A DNA stretch of 64,000 nucleotides from JBBRMW01 sp965246845. GTDB taxonomy: Bacteria; Chloroflexota; Anaerolineae; Aggregatilineales; UBA2796. The stretch lies in the NCBI GenBank assembly GCA_965246845.1, contig CBDFFR010000005.1, forward strand, positions 434,001 to 498,000. The letters run 5' to 3'. Shown one piece after another: positions 42,237 to 50,342 of the stretch (within the stretch, counting starts at the first letter, position 1; each line of letters starts with the position of its first letter). A program made the translations under genes and the position numbers. The notes under the pieces are model-generated. The model searched no databases, was not told where the DNA came from, and saw only the letters and a list, made by a program, of their open reading frames with translations.

Positions 42237-44189
42237 CTACCCTTTCAAGCCCGTGAGCTGGATACCTTCAATGAAATAACGCTGCGCAAAGAGGAAGATG
42301 AGCAGCAGCGGCAACATACTCAGCACCGACGCCGAGATCATCCGATCATAGAAGATCGTACCGTATTGGTCGCGGAAGAAATTCAGGCCGACCGAGACGG
42401 GGAAGAGGTCCGGGCTGCTCAGATAGATGAACGGCTCGAAGAAGCTGTTCCACGTCCACCAGAAAGTAAAAATCACGACCGTCGCAATCGCGGGGCGGCT
42501 TAGTGGCACGACCACACGCGCGATAATCTGCACGATATTCGCGCCGTCCATACGCGCCGCCTCTTCCAGTTCGCGCGGAATCGAGGCAAAGAACTGGCGC
42601 AGCATGAAGATCAGGAACGCATTGCCGAAGAACGAGCGGATGAACAGCGGCCAGAGCGTATTGACGGCGCTCAAATCGCGGAAAATCTCGTAAATCGGCA
42701 CGAGCGTCACTGGAAATGGCAGCATCATCGTACTGAGCAAAATCAGGAACAGGATACCCTTGCCCGGTGCGCGCAGCCGAGCGAAAGCATAGGCGACGAG
42801 GATGCACGAGAACAGGTGGCCGAGCGTATTGAGCAGGACCAGCGCAAACGAATTACGGAAGAAACTGGTGAAATAAGTCTCCCCGACCTTCGTTTGTAGC
42901 GCCTCGCGGTAGCCCTGAAAGCGCAGCGCGGTATGCGTCGCGCGCTGCAAGGTGGCGGGATTTACATCGAACGCGTCTGTGACGGCGGCTTGCGGGACGA
43001 TGAGCGCCATATCGCGCGGTTCGGAGACGACCATCACGGTATGCACGTCGCCGCGCTCCGAATAGCCATCCTGCACGCGCACCGGCGTGTTTTTGAAAGT
43101 GTCGCCGCGCACGGTGGAGAGGTCGCCAATCCGCGCGAGCCGCACGCTGCCCGCTTTATCCAGCGGAATGACAAGGCTTTGCCCCGTGCCGCCGAGCAGT
43201 ACCAGCACATCGGCGGGCGCGCCGCTTTCCGGCGTGAACTTCGCCGTCGGGAGCGCAATTCCCTGTACCACGTGACTTGCTGGCTCCTTCAACTGTGCGG
43301 CCTGCGCAACGAACGCCGCCGCACCGACTTCTTCCTGATTGATGATCGGCTGCCATGTCCCGCCGCTGATGCTGATGTACGCGGTCGGGTCATTCGCGAC
43401 CTTGTACAGCTTGACTTCCGTGCCGCCGACTTTCGCGAAGCCGCCCGCCGTCAGACTTTCGACCGGAACAAAGCCAACGCCCGCCAGCATTCCCGGCGGC
43501 GCGACAACGGTAAGTTCCGATTCCGGTCCGATGGACAGAAGCTGGCGCTTCGTACCATTTGTGGTCACGGCGCGGCCTTTGAGTTCAGTCGCCCCGATCT
43601 TGAACGTATCGCGCTCGCCTGCGTTCACTACATCCAGCGGGAGCCGCGAAATCGCGCCGCGAACTGCATCCAGCGCCGCAACAACTGTATTGTCTCCGTC
43701 TTTGGCAAGGGCGATCACCTGTCGCCCGGCTTTGTCGGTGCGCAGGTTGAGCGTTATCGATTCACCCGCGATCTGTATTGCCTGCGGAACCGCTGCGCTG
43801 AGTTGATCGGTCGGGATCGTTTGTAAGGCTGTGAGCAGCACCACATCAAGGACGTTGGTATAGCGCCGCGTCCCAATGGTGATGACCTGTTGCTCCTGTC
43901 CATTGCGCTGTACCGTCCACAGGTTGAGCGTTTGACCCGTCGCGCCTGCGGGGACTTCCTCCCACTTCTGCGGTATCCACTCAATCGGCGAACTGAAAAT
44001 CTGCCAGGGTTCTTTCAGGCTCGCGGAGAGCATCCAGAGCAGCGGGAAGAGCATCAGGCTCGCGCCGAAGAGCAGCGCGGCGTAACTGAGTATCAGCCGG
44101 ATACGTCGCTGCCAGTGCTTATTGGCGCGGATCGCCGCGACGCCGGAGACGCGCTTTGCGGGTCGGATCGGGAGTATCGTTTCGGCCAT
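42237..44189 (-). CDS. Sugar ABC transporter permease, MalG type, with a periplasmic insertion of more than 300 residues
   Basis: 650 residues, more than twice the normal 275-300. Residues 30-60 hold the first membrane helix (LILSYAALLFGASLMLFPLLWMLSASLK without breaks). Residues about 85-420 are a soluble, beta-rich insertion with no membrane helix. From about residue 425 the family resumes (RFQGYREAL..., FRNSFALVLLNTL, AYAFARLRAPGKG), with the docking loop EEAARMDGANIVQIIARVVVPLSRP and the end QRYFIEGIQLTGLKG. The frame is continuous, and the insertion is not a known transposon or stop-containing segment. It could contact the binding protein, as the smaller P2 loop of MalF does. Confidence 0.9.
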   Translation of the reverse strand: MAETILPIRPAKRVSGVAAIRANKHWQRRIRLILSYAALLFGASLMLFPLLWMLSASLKEPWQIFSSPIEWIPQKWEEVPAGATGQTLNLWTVQRNGQEQQVITIGTRRYTNVLDVVLLTALQTIPTDQLSAAVPQAIQIAGESITLNLRTDKAGRQVIALAKDGDNTVVAALDAVRGAISRLPLDVVNAGERDTFKIGATELKGRAVTTNGTKRQLLSIGPESELTVVAPPGMLAGVGFVPVESLTAGGFAKVGGTEVKLYKVANDPTAYISISGGTWQPIINQEEVGAAAFVAQAAQLKEPASHVVQGIALPTAKFTPESGAPADVLVLLGGTGQSLVIPLDKAGSVRLARIGDLSTVRGDTFKNTPVRVQDGYSERGDVHTVMVVSEPRDMALIVPQAAVTDAFDVNPATLQRATHTALRFQGYREALQTKVGETYFTSFFRNSFALVLLNTLGHLFSCILVAYAFARLRAPGKGILFLILLSTMMLPFPVTLVPIYEIFRDLSAVNTLWPLFIRSFFGNAFLIFMLRQFFASIPRELEEAARMDGANIVQIIARVVVPLSRPAIATVVIFTFWWTWNSFFEPFIYLSSPDLFPVSVGLNFFRDQYGTIFYDRMISASVLSMLPLLLIFLFAQRYFIEGIQLTGLKG

Positions 44190-44192
44190 CGA

Positions 44193-45101
44193 TCAGCGTT
44201 GCTCCGTTTCATAATAGACCCACAGCGCCGAGGAGCGAACCACGAGCATCGTAATCCCCATAATGATGATGAACAGTATCCAGGCAAGCGCTGAGGCATA
44301 GCCCATCTGTACGAAGCGGAACGCACGCTCATAAAGATTGATCATGTAGAACAATGTCGCGTTGTTCGGACCGCCGCGCGTCAGGACCCACCCGACATCG
44401 AAGACCTGAAACGCCCCGATGATCGCCAGCACGACATTGAAGAAAATCGTCGGACTGAGCATCGGGACCGTCACGAAACGGAACTTCGCCCACGCGCCCG
44501 CGCCGTCGATCTCCGCCGCCTCGTAAAGCTGTTCGGGGATGCCTTTCAGCCCGGCGAGATAAATCACCATCTGCCCGCCGACCGTCCACCAACTCATAAT
44601 GATCAGCGCGGGCAGCGCCCATTGTTCGCTATTGAGCCAGTTCGGTCCTTTGATGCCGAGCAGTGCAAGCCCGGCGTTGAGCAACCCGCCTTCCGGCTTG
44701 AAGATATACAGCCACAGGATCGCAACCGCGATGCTGCTCAAGACCGAAGGTAAAAAGAATATCGTCCGCCAGAAATTCACGCCGCGAAGTTTTTGCGAAA
44801 GTACGACCGCGATAGCAAGCGCGATGAGCGTCCCGCCCGGCACACTGCCGAGCGCGTAAAGGAGCGTGACACGCAGAGATTGCCAGAATTTATCCTCATT
44901 GAAAATGCGCTCGAAATTTTGCAAACCAATCCATTGCGGTGGCGAGAGCAGGTTGTAATTCGTGAAGGATAAATAGAGCGAGCGCAGCATCGGGTACGCG
45001 AGAAAGACGACAAACCCGACCAGCCAGGGCGCGATTAGAACATAAAAGGTAAATGCTTCGCGGCGGGCGTTGGTCGAACGAAATCCGAATCGTTTAAGCA
45101 T
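44193..45101 (-). CDS. Sugar ABC transporter permease, MalF type
   Basis: 302 residues, six membrane helices. The first helix is in FYVLIAPWLVGFVVFLAYPM, the post-helix motif is SFTNYNLLSPPQWIGLQNFERIF, and the docking loop is YEAAEIDGAGAWAKFRFVTVPMLSP. It ends three bases before the ATG of the large MalG-type partner, so the two are coupled. It lacks the large P2 loop of enterobacterial MalF. The oversized loop in this system is on the other permease. Confidence 0.94.
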   Translation of the reverse strand: MLKRFGFRSTNARREAFTFYVLIAPWLVGFVVFLAYPMLRSLYLSFTNYNLLSPPQWIGLQNFERIFNEDKFWQSLRVTLLYALGSVPGGTLIALAIAVVLSQKLRGVNFWRTIFFLPSVLSSIAVAILWLYIFKPEGGLLNAGLALLGIKGPNWLNSEQWALPALIIMSWWTVGGQMVIYLAGLKGIPEQLYEAAEIDGAGAWAKFRFVTVPMLSPTIFFNVVLAIIGAFQVFDVGWVLTRGGPNNATLFYMINLYERAFRFVQMGYASALAWILFIIIMGITMLVVRSSALWVYYETEQR

Positions 45102-45148
45102 AGAGAGCGCCTTAAGCCGTCAGGAACAACCAGCAGTTTTTGAAAAGC

Positions 45149-45173
45149 AGCCCGGCCATGAATGGACCGGGCT
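45149..45173 (-). terminator. Intra-operon hairpin between binding-protein and permease genes
   Basis: On the minus strand AGCCCGG, an inner CCAT/ATGG pair and CCGGGCT form a strong stem followed by GCTTTT. It looks like a leaky terminator after the binding-protein gene, so fewer transcripts would reach the permeases. Confidence 0.6.
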
Positions 45174-45265
45174 ATTACGGAGTGAAAGACCGCGCAGTTT
45201 AGCAGATCGGACCGTGATAGCGCGGGGATTTATTCCCGCGCCTTGCAAACCATCTATGCGCGGAA

Positions 45266-46648
45266 TTATTTTACGGGTGTCACGACGCCGCTTTTCGCTG
45301 CATCTGCGAGGCACGCATCGGCCTTCTTTGCGAGCGACGAAAGTTCCGTCTTGAGGTCCAGCTTGTCGCCACCATCACTGAGCGTGCGGGTCAGCAAATC
45401 GCCTGCGGGCGTGAAGACGCACGGACCGTAGTACGGATTCGCCTGCTCGTCCAGCTTGCCGAGGCGGTTGGATTCACCGAGGAACACGCTCCAATACGGG
45501 TCGGTGGTGCGCTGCATCGCGGACGCGACTGCCTTGTCCGCACTCAGCGCCTTGAGCGCGAAGACGCGCTGGCCGGGTTCTGTGGTCAGGTACTTGAGCA
45601 GCTTGAACGCTTCCGCGGGATATTTCGTCTTGGCGTTGATGCCCCAGCCCATCCACATTACGGCGCTCTCGCGCTTGCCATCCGGTCCGGCGGGGAGCGG
45701 GACGACACCCCACTTGAGATTAGGGACCTTGTTCAGGACATCCTGCCACCAGGGACCGTGAAAGGTGATCCCGATGGCAACCTTGCCATCCTGAAACATC
45801 TGCACGCGGCCACCCTGCACGGAGCCGATTACGGTTGCCGAGGGCGCGATGTGATCCTTGAAGACGAGATCACGATAGGCACTCCACGCCGCGACCGCCT
45901 TGTCACTATCGAGGAAGCCTGTCGTCTTCGTGCCGTCGTCGCTGATCGTGTGCGCGCCGTAGGAGTACAGGTAGCTCTGGTAGCCGCGCCACCAGCCATC
46001 AGGAATGATGTCCATACCATACTGGACGACATTCTTCGCGTCGAAATCCGGGCTGGTTGCGTTGTTGCCGCTCTTATCCACTGTCAACTGTTCGGCCATA
46101 TCAATCGCGTCTTTCCACGTCCAGCCGTCTTTCGGATAGGCGATGCCCGCCTTGTCGAAGAGACCCTGGTTGATGTAAAACGCGCTCGTGCTGTAATCCT
46201 TCGCGATGGCGTAGGGAACACCCTTGTAGTACCCCTGCTTGAAGACGGCCTCATAGAATTGCGAAGCCGGGTCGAAGCCGTCCTTGCCCTTCACATACGG
46301 AGTCAGGTCGAGGAAGCCGCCTGCTTCGGCGTACAGCGGAATCCACGATTCGCCCGTCGCGAGCAGGTCCGGTGCGGTGTTGCTGGCGATCATCGTCAGG
46401 CGGCGCGTGTTCTGGTCATCGCCGATATTTGGTTCGGCCTTGACGGTGATGCACGGATTCTCTTTTGTGAACGAGGCCAGCACCTGGTTCATATATTCCA
46501 CGCGGTCGCCACTCGACCAGTCATCGAGGCGCAACGTGACGGGTGTACCTGTACAGGTCGCGGCTTGCGCCTGCACAGGTGTACTTTTCCCCGCCGAAAC
46601 GAAAGTGAGAGATATGACTATCAGTGTGAGAAGAAATCTACGCAACAT
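45266..46648 (-). CDS. Sugar-binding protein of an ABC importer, family 1, Sec signal
   Basis: About 460 residues from the ATG at 46648, chosen because GGAGG lies 11 bases before it and because MLRRFLLTLIVISLTFVSAG is a good signal peptide. An in-frame ATG at 46684 would add 12 residues before it. The family-1 features are TLRLDDWSSGDRVEYMNQVLA, a mid-protein GWTWKDAIDMAEQLT and VVPLPAGPDGKRESAVMWMGW near residue 330. First gene of the minus-strand operon, with promoter and possible operator upstream. The ligand should be an oligosaccharide cleaved by the GH172 and GH2 enzymes. Confidence 0.93.
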   Translation of the reverse strand: MLRRFLLTLIVISLTFVSAGKSTPVQAQAATCTGTPVTLRLDDWSSGDRVEYMNQVLASFTKENPCITVKAEPNIGDDQNTRRLTMIASNTAPDLLATGESWIPLYAEAGGFLDLTPYVKGKDGFDPASQFYEAVFKQGYYKGVPYAIAKDYSTSAFYINQGLFDKAGIAYPKDGWTWKDAIDMAEQLTVDKSGNNATSPDFDAKNVVQYGMDIIPDGWWRGYQSYLYSYGAHTISDDGTKTTGFLDSDKAVAAWSAYRDLVFKDHIAPSATVIGSVQGGRVQMFQDGKVAIGITFHGPWWQDVLNKVPNLKWGVVPLPAGPDGKRESAVMWMGWGINAKTKYPAEAFKLLKYLTTEPGQRVFALKALSADKAVASAMQRTTDPYWSVFLGESNRLGKLDEQANPYYGPCVFTPAGDLLTRTLSDGGDKLDLKTELSSLAKKADACLADAAKSGVVTPVK

Positions 46649-46684
46649 TTTTCGACAAACCTCCACATTTTGAAAACGGATCAA

Positions 46685-46924
46685 TCATGCGCGCTGACCC
46701 GTTCAACCGACAAAAGTAGCTTTGGAAAAATCCAAAGGTTCAGACATATTCCTAAATTGTATAGATGAGTATATAATCACCCGATGTTTTGTCAACAGAA
46801 TAACACAGCAAATTCAGGGCAAATACATCTAAAGTTAAACTGTGCGCGAACACACAGGTCAGCCCGTGATCGAAACCGTACTTCCATTTGGATACGTTAT
46901 TCAACGCTGGGTTAAACCTATGGT
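46685..46924. other. Promoter-bearing gap beside the IS982 element
   Basis: Apart from the promoter region of the sugar operon, this 240-bp AT-rich stretch has no recognisable gene. It ends at the IS982 left repeat. Confidence 0.6.
46751..46795 (-). promoter_or_regulatory. Promoter and candidate operator of the minus-strand sugar operon
   Basis: On the minus strand TTGACA (46790-46795), 16 bases and TATACT (46768-46773) form a near-consensus promoter. Directly after the -10 is CATCTATACAATTTAGG, which shares TCTATACAAT with the operator at 28023-28040. The other half-site is poor, so binding by the same regulator is plausible but unproven. Confidence 0.6.
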
Positions 46925-47852
46925 AACCTGAGTTTTGGATAGTGGAATACCTTCCGAGAAGCGGTTAAGCTGAACGTTATCCCTAACGTGAAAGATACTG
47001 CAGCGATGAGTCTAGTGGAATTGTTCTGTGCTGTCGATGATTTCTGCCAGGAACATGAGGCAAAGCAGCTAAAAGGGTGGCAACCGGGATTATGCGAGAG
47101 TGAAATCATGACGCTTGTAATTCTAGTTTCACCTGTCCGGGTATCGCAACTTTAAGGCGTACTACACACGCGAAGTACAGGCGCGGCTTCGTGTAGCGTT
47201 TCCAAAACTAGTCAGTTACAGTCGGTTTATCTGGCTTATCCCACGTGTGCAGCACAGTCTGGAGGCTTTCCTGGGCAGCCGACGCGGAGCCTGTAACGGG
47301 GTATCTCGCTGCTTGACTCGACACCCTTGCGGGTGTGTGACAACCACCGCATCGCGCGCCACCGAGTGTTTGCGAGAAGTACGCAACGCGGTAAGTCGTC
47401 GATGGGCTGGTTTTATGGGTTCAAGTTGCATCTGGTGGTCAACACTCAGGGTGACATTCTGGGTTACTGCTGCACCCCTGGTAATTGCGACGACCGTCAG
47501 CCAGTGCCTGACTTGCTGACAGGTGTCTCCAGCAAGGTTCTGGCTGACAAGGGCTATCTCTCGCAGTCTCTCACCAACACCCTCGCAAAGCAAGGCGTGC
47601 AGCTTGTCACCGATAAGCGTGCGAACATACTTGGTCCCGACCTCGACCCGCTAGACAAAGCCTTGCTGCGCCGTCGTTTCCTTATCGAAACCATCTTCGA
47701 CCAGCTCAAAAATGATTTTCATCTTGACCATACGCGCCACCGCAGTCCCGGCCATTTCAGGGTCAATCTCACTGCCGCACTATGCGGCTACACCTTCCAG
47801 CACACCAAGCCTGCCTTCCGATTCGCTACCTGATTTATCCAAAACTCAGGTT
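46925..47852 (+). mobile_element. IS982-family insertion sequence
   Basis: 928 bp bounded by perfect 17-base inverted repeats (AACCTGAGTTTTGGATA at 46925-46941 and its complement at 47836-47852). It holds one transposase frame broken twice. The flanking bases do not show a clear target duplication. It sits between the sugar operon promoter and the surface-protein gene. Confidence 0.92.
47006..47833 (+). pseudogene. IS982-family transposase with two frameshifts
   Basis: The coding sense is recovered only by reading three frames. It begins MSLVELFCAVDDFCQEHEA and continues after an extra base near 47124-47127 as FHLSGYRNFKAYYTREVQ. After a second extra base near 47308 it reads LLDSTPLRVCDNHRIARH. 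The last part, SSMGWFYGFKLHLVVN through FLIETIFDQLKNDFHLDHTRHRS, carries the IS982 DDE core and is intact to 47833. A functional transposase cannot be made from this copy as it stands. Confidence 0.88.
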
Positions 47853-47955
47853 ACTTTATTAAATTTGTGATCAGATTGGGAGAATTCAAAAGTACCGATT
47901 ATTATTACTCTCGTCTTCGCCTCGCGCAGGCTGAACGCCGGGAAGTTGCACATCC

Positions 47956-50244
47956 ATGTATGCTACATTGTCATTTCTACGTCACCACTCCCGGTTTCTC
48001 GTCGCGGTATGGCTTGTCGCTTCACTCGCTTTCGCGAGTAGCGCCGCAATCGCTGCCCGATTGAGCCGCCAATCGGCAAACGATTACAGCATCGGCAACC
48101 GCATATGGAAAGATGACGACTCGGATGGTATGCAGGGATCGCTCGAATCCGGCATCAACGGCGTCGAAGTGCAACTCCTCGATAGCGGTGGGAATATCAT
48201 TGCCACGACAACGACGGCCAATAGTGGCTATTATCGCTTCGATGCTCTTGCGGAAGGCGATTACCGCGTCCGTATCCCTGCGTCGAATTTCATCAATGGC
48301 GTGCTGGTTGGCTGGAACAGCAGCGACGGGTCCGCGAGCGATCCAAATTCGGATGTCGATCTGGATGACAACGGCATCGGCACAATTCCTTATCCGCTGA
48401 CGGGTATCACCACTGGCGTAATCACGCTGGGACCGGGCAACAGTGAACCGACTAATGAAGGCGACCTCGGCCCGGATGATCCCGGTCCAAATAGCGATGA
48501 TCGTGCTAACCTGACTGTCGATTTTGGTTTCATCCGGCTCGATGCGAACCGCGCGTACAGCGTCGGCAATCGGGTCTGGCTGGATGACGGTGCGTCTGGC
48601 AGCAATCGCGACGATGGCATCCGGCAGGGTGCGGAGCCGGGCATCGCGAACGTTCTGATCAATCTACTCGATAGTAACGATAATTTTCTCGCGTCCACCC
48701 TGACCAACGAGAATGGCTACTACCGTTTTGATAATCTTCCTGTCGGGAGTTACCGCCTTGAAGCCGCCGCCGCGAACTTTGAATCTGGTGGACCCCTGTA
48801 CGGGCTTCTCAGCAGCAGCACGGATAGCCGCAATCCGAATGACAATCAGGACAACGACGACAATGGGGTAGGGACTGTTCCCGACCCGGTGACGGGCATC
48901 CGCTCCAATCTGGTTACGCTTGGACCAAATAGTGAACCCGGTGGCGAGGGCGACCAGAGCGGCCTTACCCGCGACGAAAACTGGTTTGGACCGCACGGTG
49001 ATTTGCGGTCGAATACGACCGTCGATTTCGGGTTCGCGACCGATTTATCAACACCCGAACCCACATCCACCCCTTCGTCGACCGCAACACCCTCCCCCAT
49101 CCCCACGGAAACGCTTACTCCAACGCTCACACTTACCCCCACCTTCACCGGGTCGCCAAGCCCGACCCTGACTTACACGCCGACTCCTACCCAAACTTTC
49201 ACCCCGACGCCTACCACGATGCCAAGCGCCACATCAACCAGCACCTTGACTTCGACGCTTCCTAATACATCCACGCCGACGGCTTCACTGACTTCCACCG
49301 CATCGCCTACAACCACGCTTACCCCATCAGCGACGGCAACTCACACAATTGCGCCGACCCTCACGAACACGCCGACCCCATCCCGGACGCCAACCGCCAC
49401 AGCGTCGTCGACGCCCACATTCACCCCTACCGCATCCTCTACACCGACGCTCATTCCCTCATCAACGGCAACGCATACGGTTGTTCCAACCCTCACACAT
49501 ACGCCTACTGCATCACCGACGCCAACTTACACCACCACAGCTATTTCAACGCTAACCCGCACGCCAACCGCAACCGCGAGCCTCACACCTGGAGCAACGA
49601 TTACCGCTTCCGGCTCCCCGACTCCTGCATCCACAGCGAGCGACGCAGCTGTGGCATCTCCGACGAACACACCGACCAGTACCCTGCAATCCGCGAGAGT
49701 CGCGCCCGCTACAGCATCAAGCAGTGATGCAGGAAGCGCAGCGGTTGCGGGGATTGCGGACCCGGTGATCCTCAGCCTCGATGATGCAACATTGATGACG
49801 CGCGGCGAGATAGTCACATTCACCGTTTCCGCGCTCAATCGCGGAACCGCGCCCGCTCAGAACGTCGTGATAGAGGATCAGCTTCCCGTGGAATACCTCA
49901 CGGTGCAATCCGCGACCACGACGAAAGGGACGCTGACAATGGCAATAAATACAGTGACTGTCACGATCAACGTGTTCGACCCCGGTGAGGTCGTCACCCT
50001 GCGCGTTATCGCCCGCGTCAACAACTTCGCGCCGCTCCCCTCTGATGCGGTAAACACCGTCATGGTGAATTATTCGGGCGGCCAGCGTCGCTACACCAGC
50101 GCGCCCATGCGTATCACGGGCGGCAGCCTCCCCGCAACGGGCGAACGCCCGGATGATCGCGCGGCGCAGGTCCTCATTGCGATGGTCGGTGCTGCGATCC
50201 TCGGATTTGCACTCATTGTGCGGAGCCGTAAGCTAACCGCGTAG
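47956..50244 (+). CDS. LPxTG-type surface protein with SdrD/Cna-B-like repeats and a DUF11 domain
   Basis: 762 residues. Signal peptide (residues 1-34, FLVAVWLVASLAFASSAAIA), then two SdrD/Cna-B-like domains (about 43-195 and 198-365) with YSIGNRIWKDDDSDGMQ / YSVGNRVWLDDG starts, GYYRFD strands and DxDxDxNG-type calcium-loop-like stretches. A Thr/Pro-rich linker (about 370-580) leads to a DUF11 domain (about 595-715). The C-terminus is LPATGERPDDR, a hydrophobic helix and RSRKLTA, exactly a sortase sorting signal. GGGAAG lies ten bases upstream of the ATG. It is probably covalently fixed to the cell wall, which would imply a monoderm-type envelope with a sortase encoded elsewhere. Confidence 0.88.
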   Translation: MYATLSFLRHHSRFLVAVWLVASLAFASSAAIAARLSRQSANDYSIGNRIWKDDDSDGMQGSLESGINGVEVQLLDSGGNIIATTTTANSGYYRFDALAEGDYRVRIPASNFINGVLVGWNSSDGSASDPNSDVDLDDNGIGTIPYPLTGITTGVITLGPGNSEPTNEGDLGPDDPGPNSDDRANLTVDFGFIRLDANRAYSVGNRVWLDDGASGSNRDDGIRQGAEPGIANVLINLLDSNDNFLASTLTNENGYYRFDNLPVGSYRLEAAAANFESGGPLYGLLSSSTDSRNPNDNQDNDDNGVGTVPDPVTGIRSNLVTLGPNSEPGGEGDQSGLTRDENWFGPHGDLRSNTTVDFGFATDLSTPEPTSTPSSTATPSPIPTETLTPTLTLTPTFTGSPSPTLTYTPTPTQTFTPTPTTMPSATSTSTLTSTLPNTSTPTASLTSTASPTTTLTPSATATHTIAPTLTNTPTPSRTPTATASSTPTFTPTASSTPTLIPSSTATHTVVPTLTHTPTASPTPTYTTTAISTLTRTPTATASLTPGATITASGSPTPASTASDAAVASPTNTPTSTLQSARVAPATASSSDAGSAAVAGIADPVILSLDDATLMTRGEIVTFTVSALNRGTAPAQNVVIEDQLPVEYLTVQSATTTKGTLTMAINTVTVTINVFDPGEVVTLRVIARVNNFAPLPSDAVNTVMVNYSGGQRRYTSAPMRITGGSLPATGERPDDRAAQVLIAMVGAAILGFALIVRSRKLTA

Positions 50245-50342
50245 CTACCGCGTACTTTATTGACACAAAATATTAAGGAAAATACCCGGCAACGCGGACG
50301 TGCATGTGTTATTCTTTGCCGCGCGGTGAGGAACACATTTGC

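Noticed and set aside
49050..49610. Simple-sequence DNA repeats
   Set aside because: It is a Thr/Pro-rich linker of the surface protein. The variation is that of a low-complexity linker, not a mobile or regulatory repeat.
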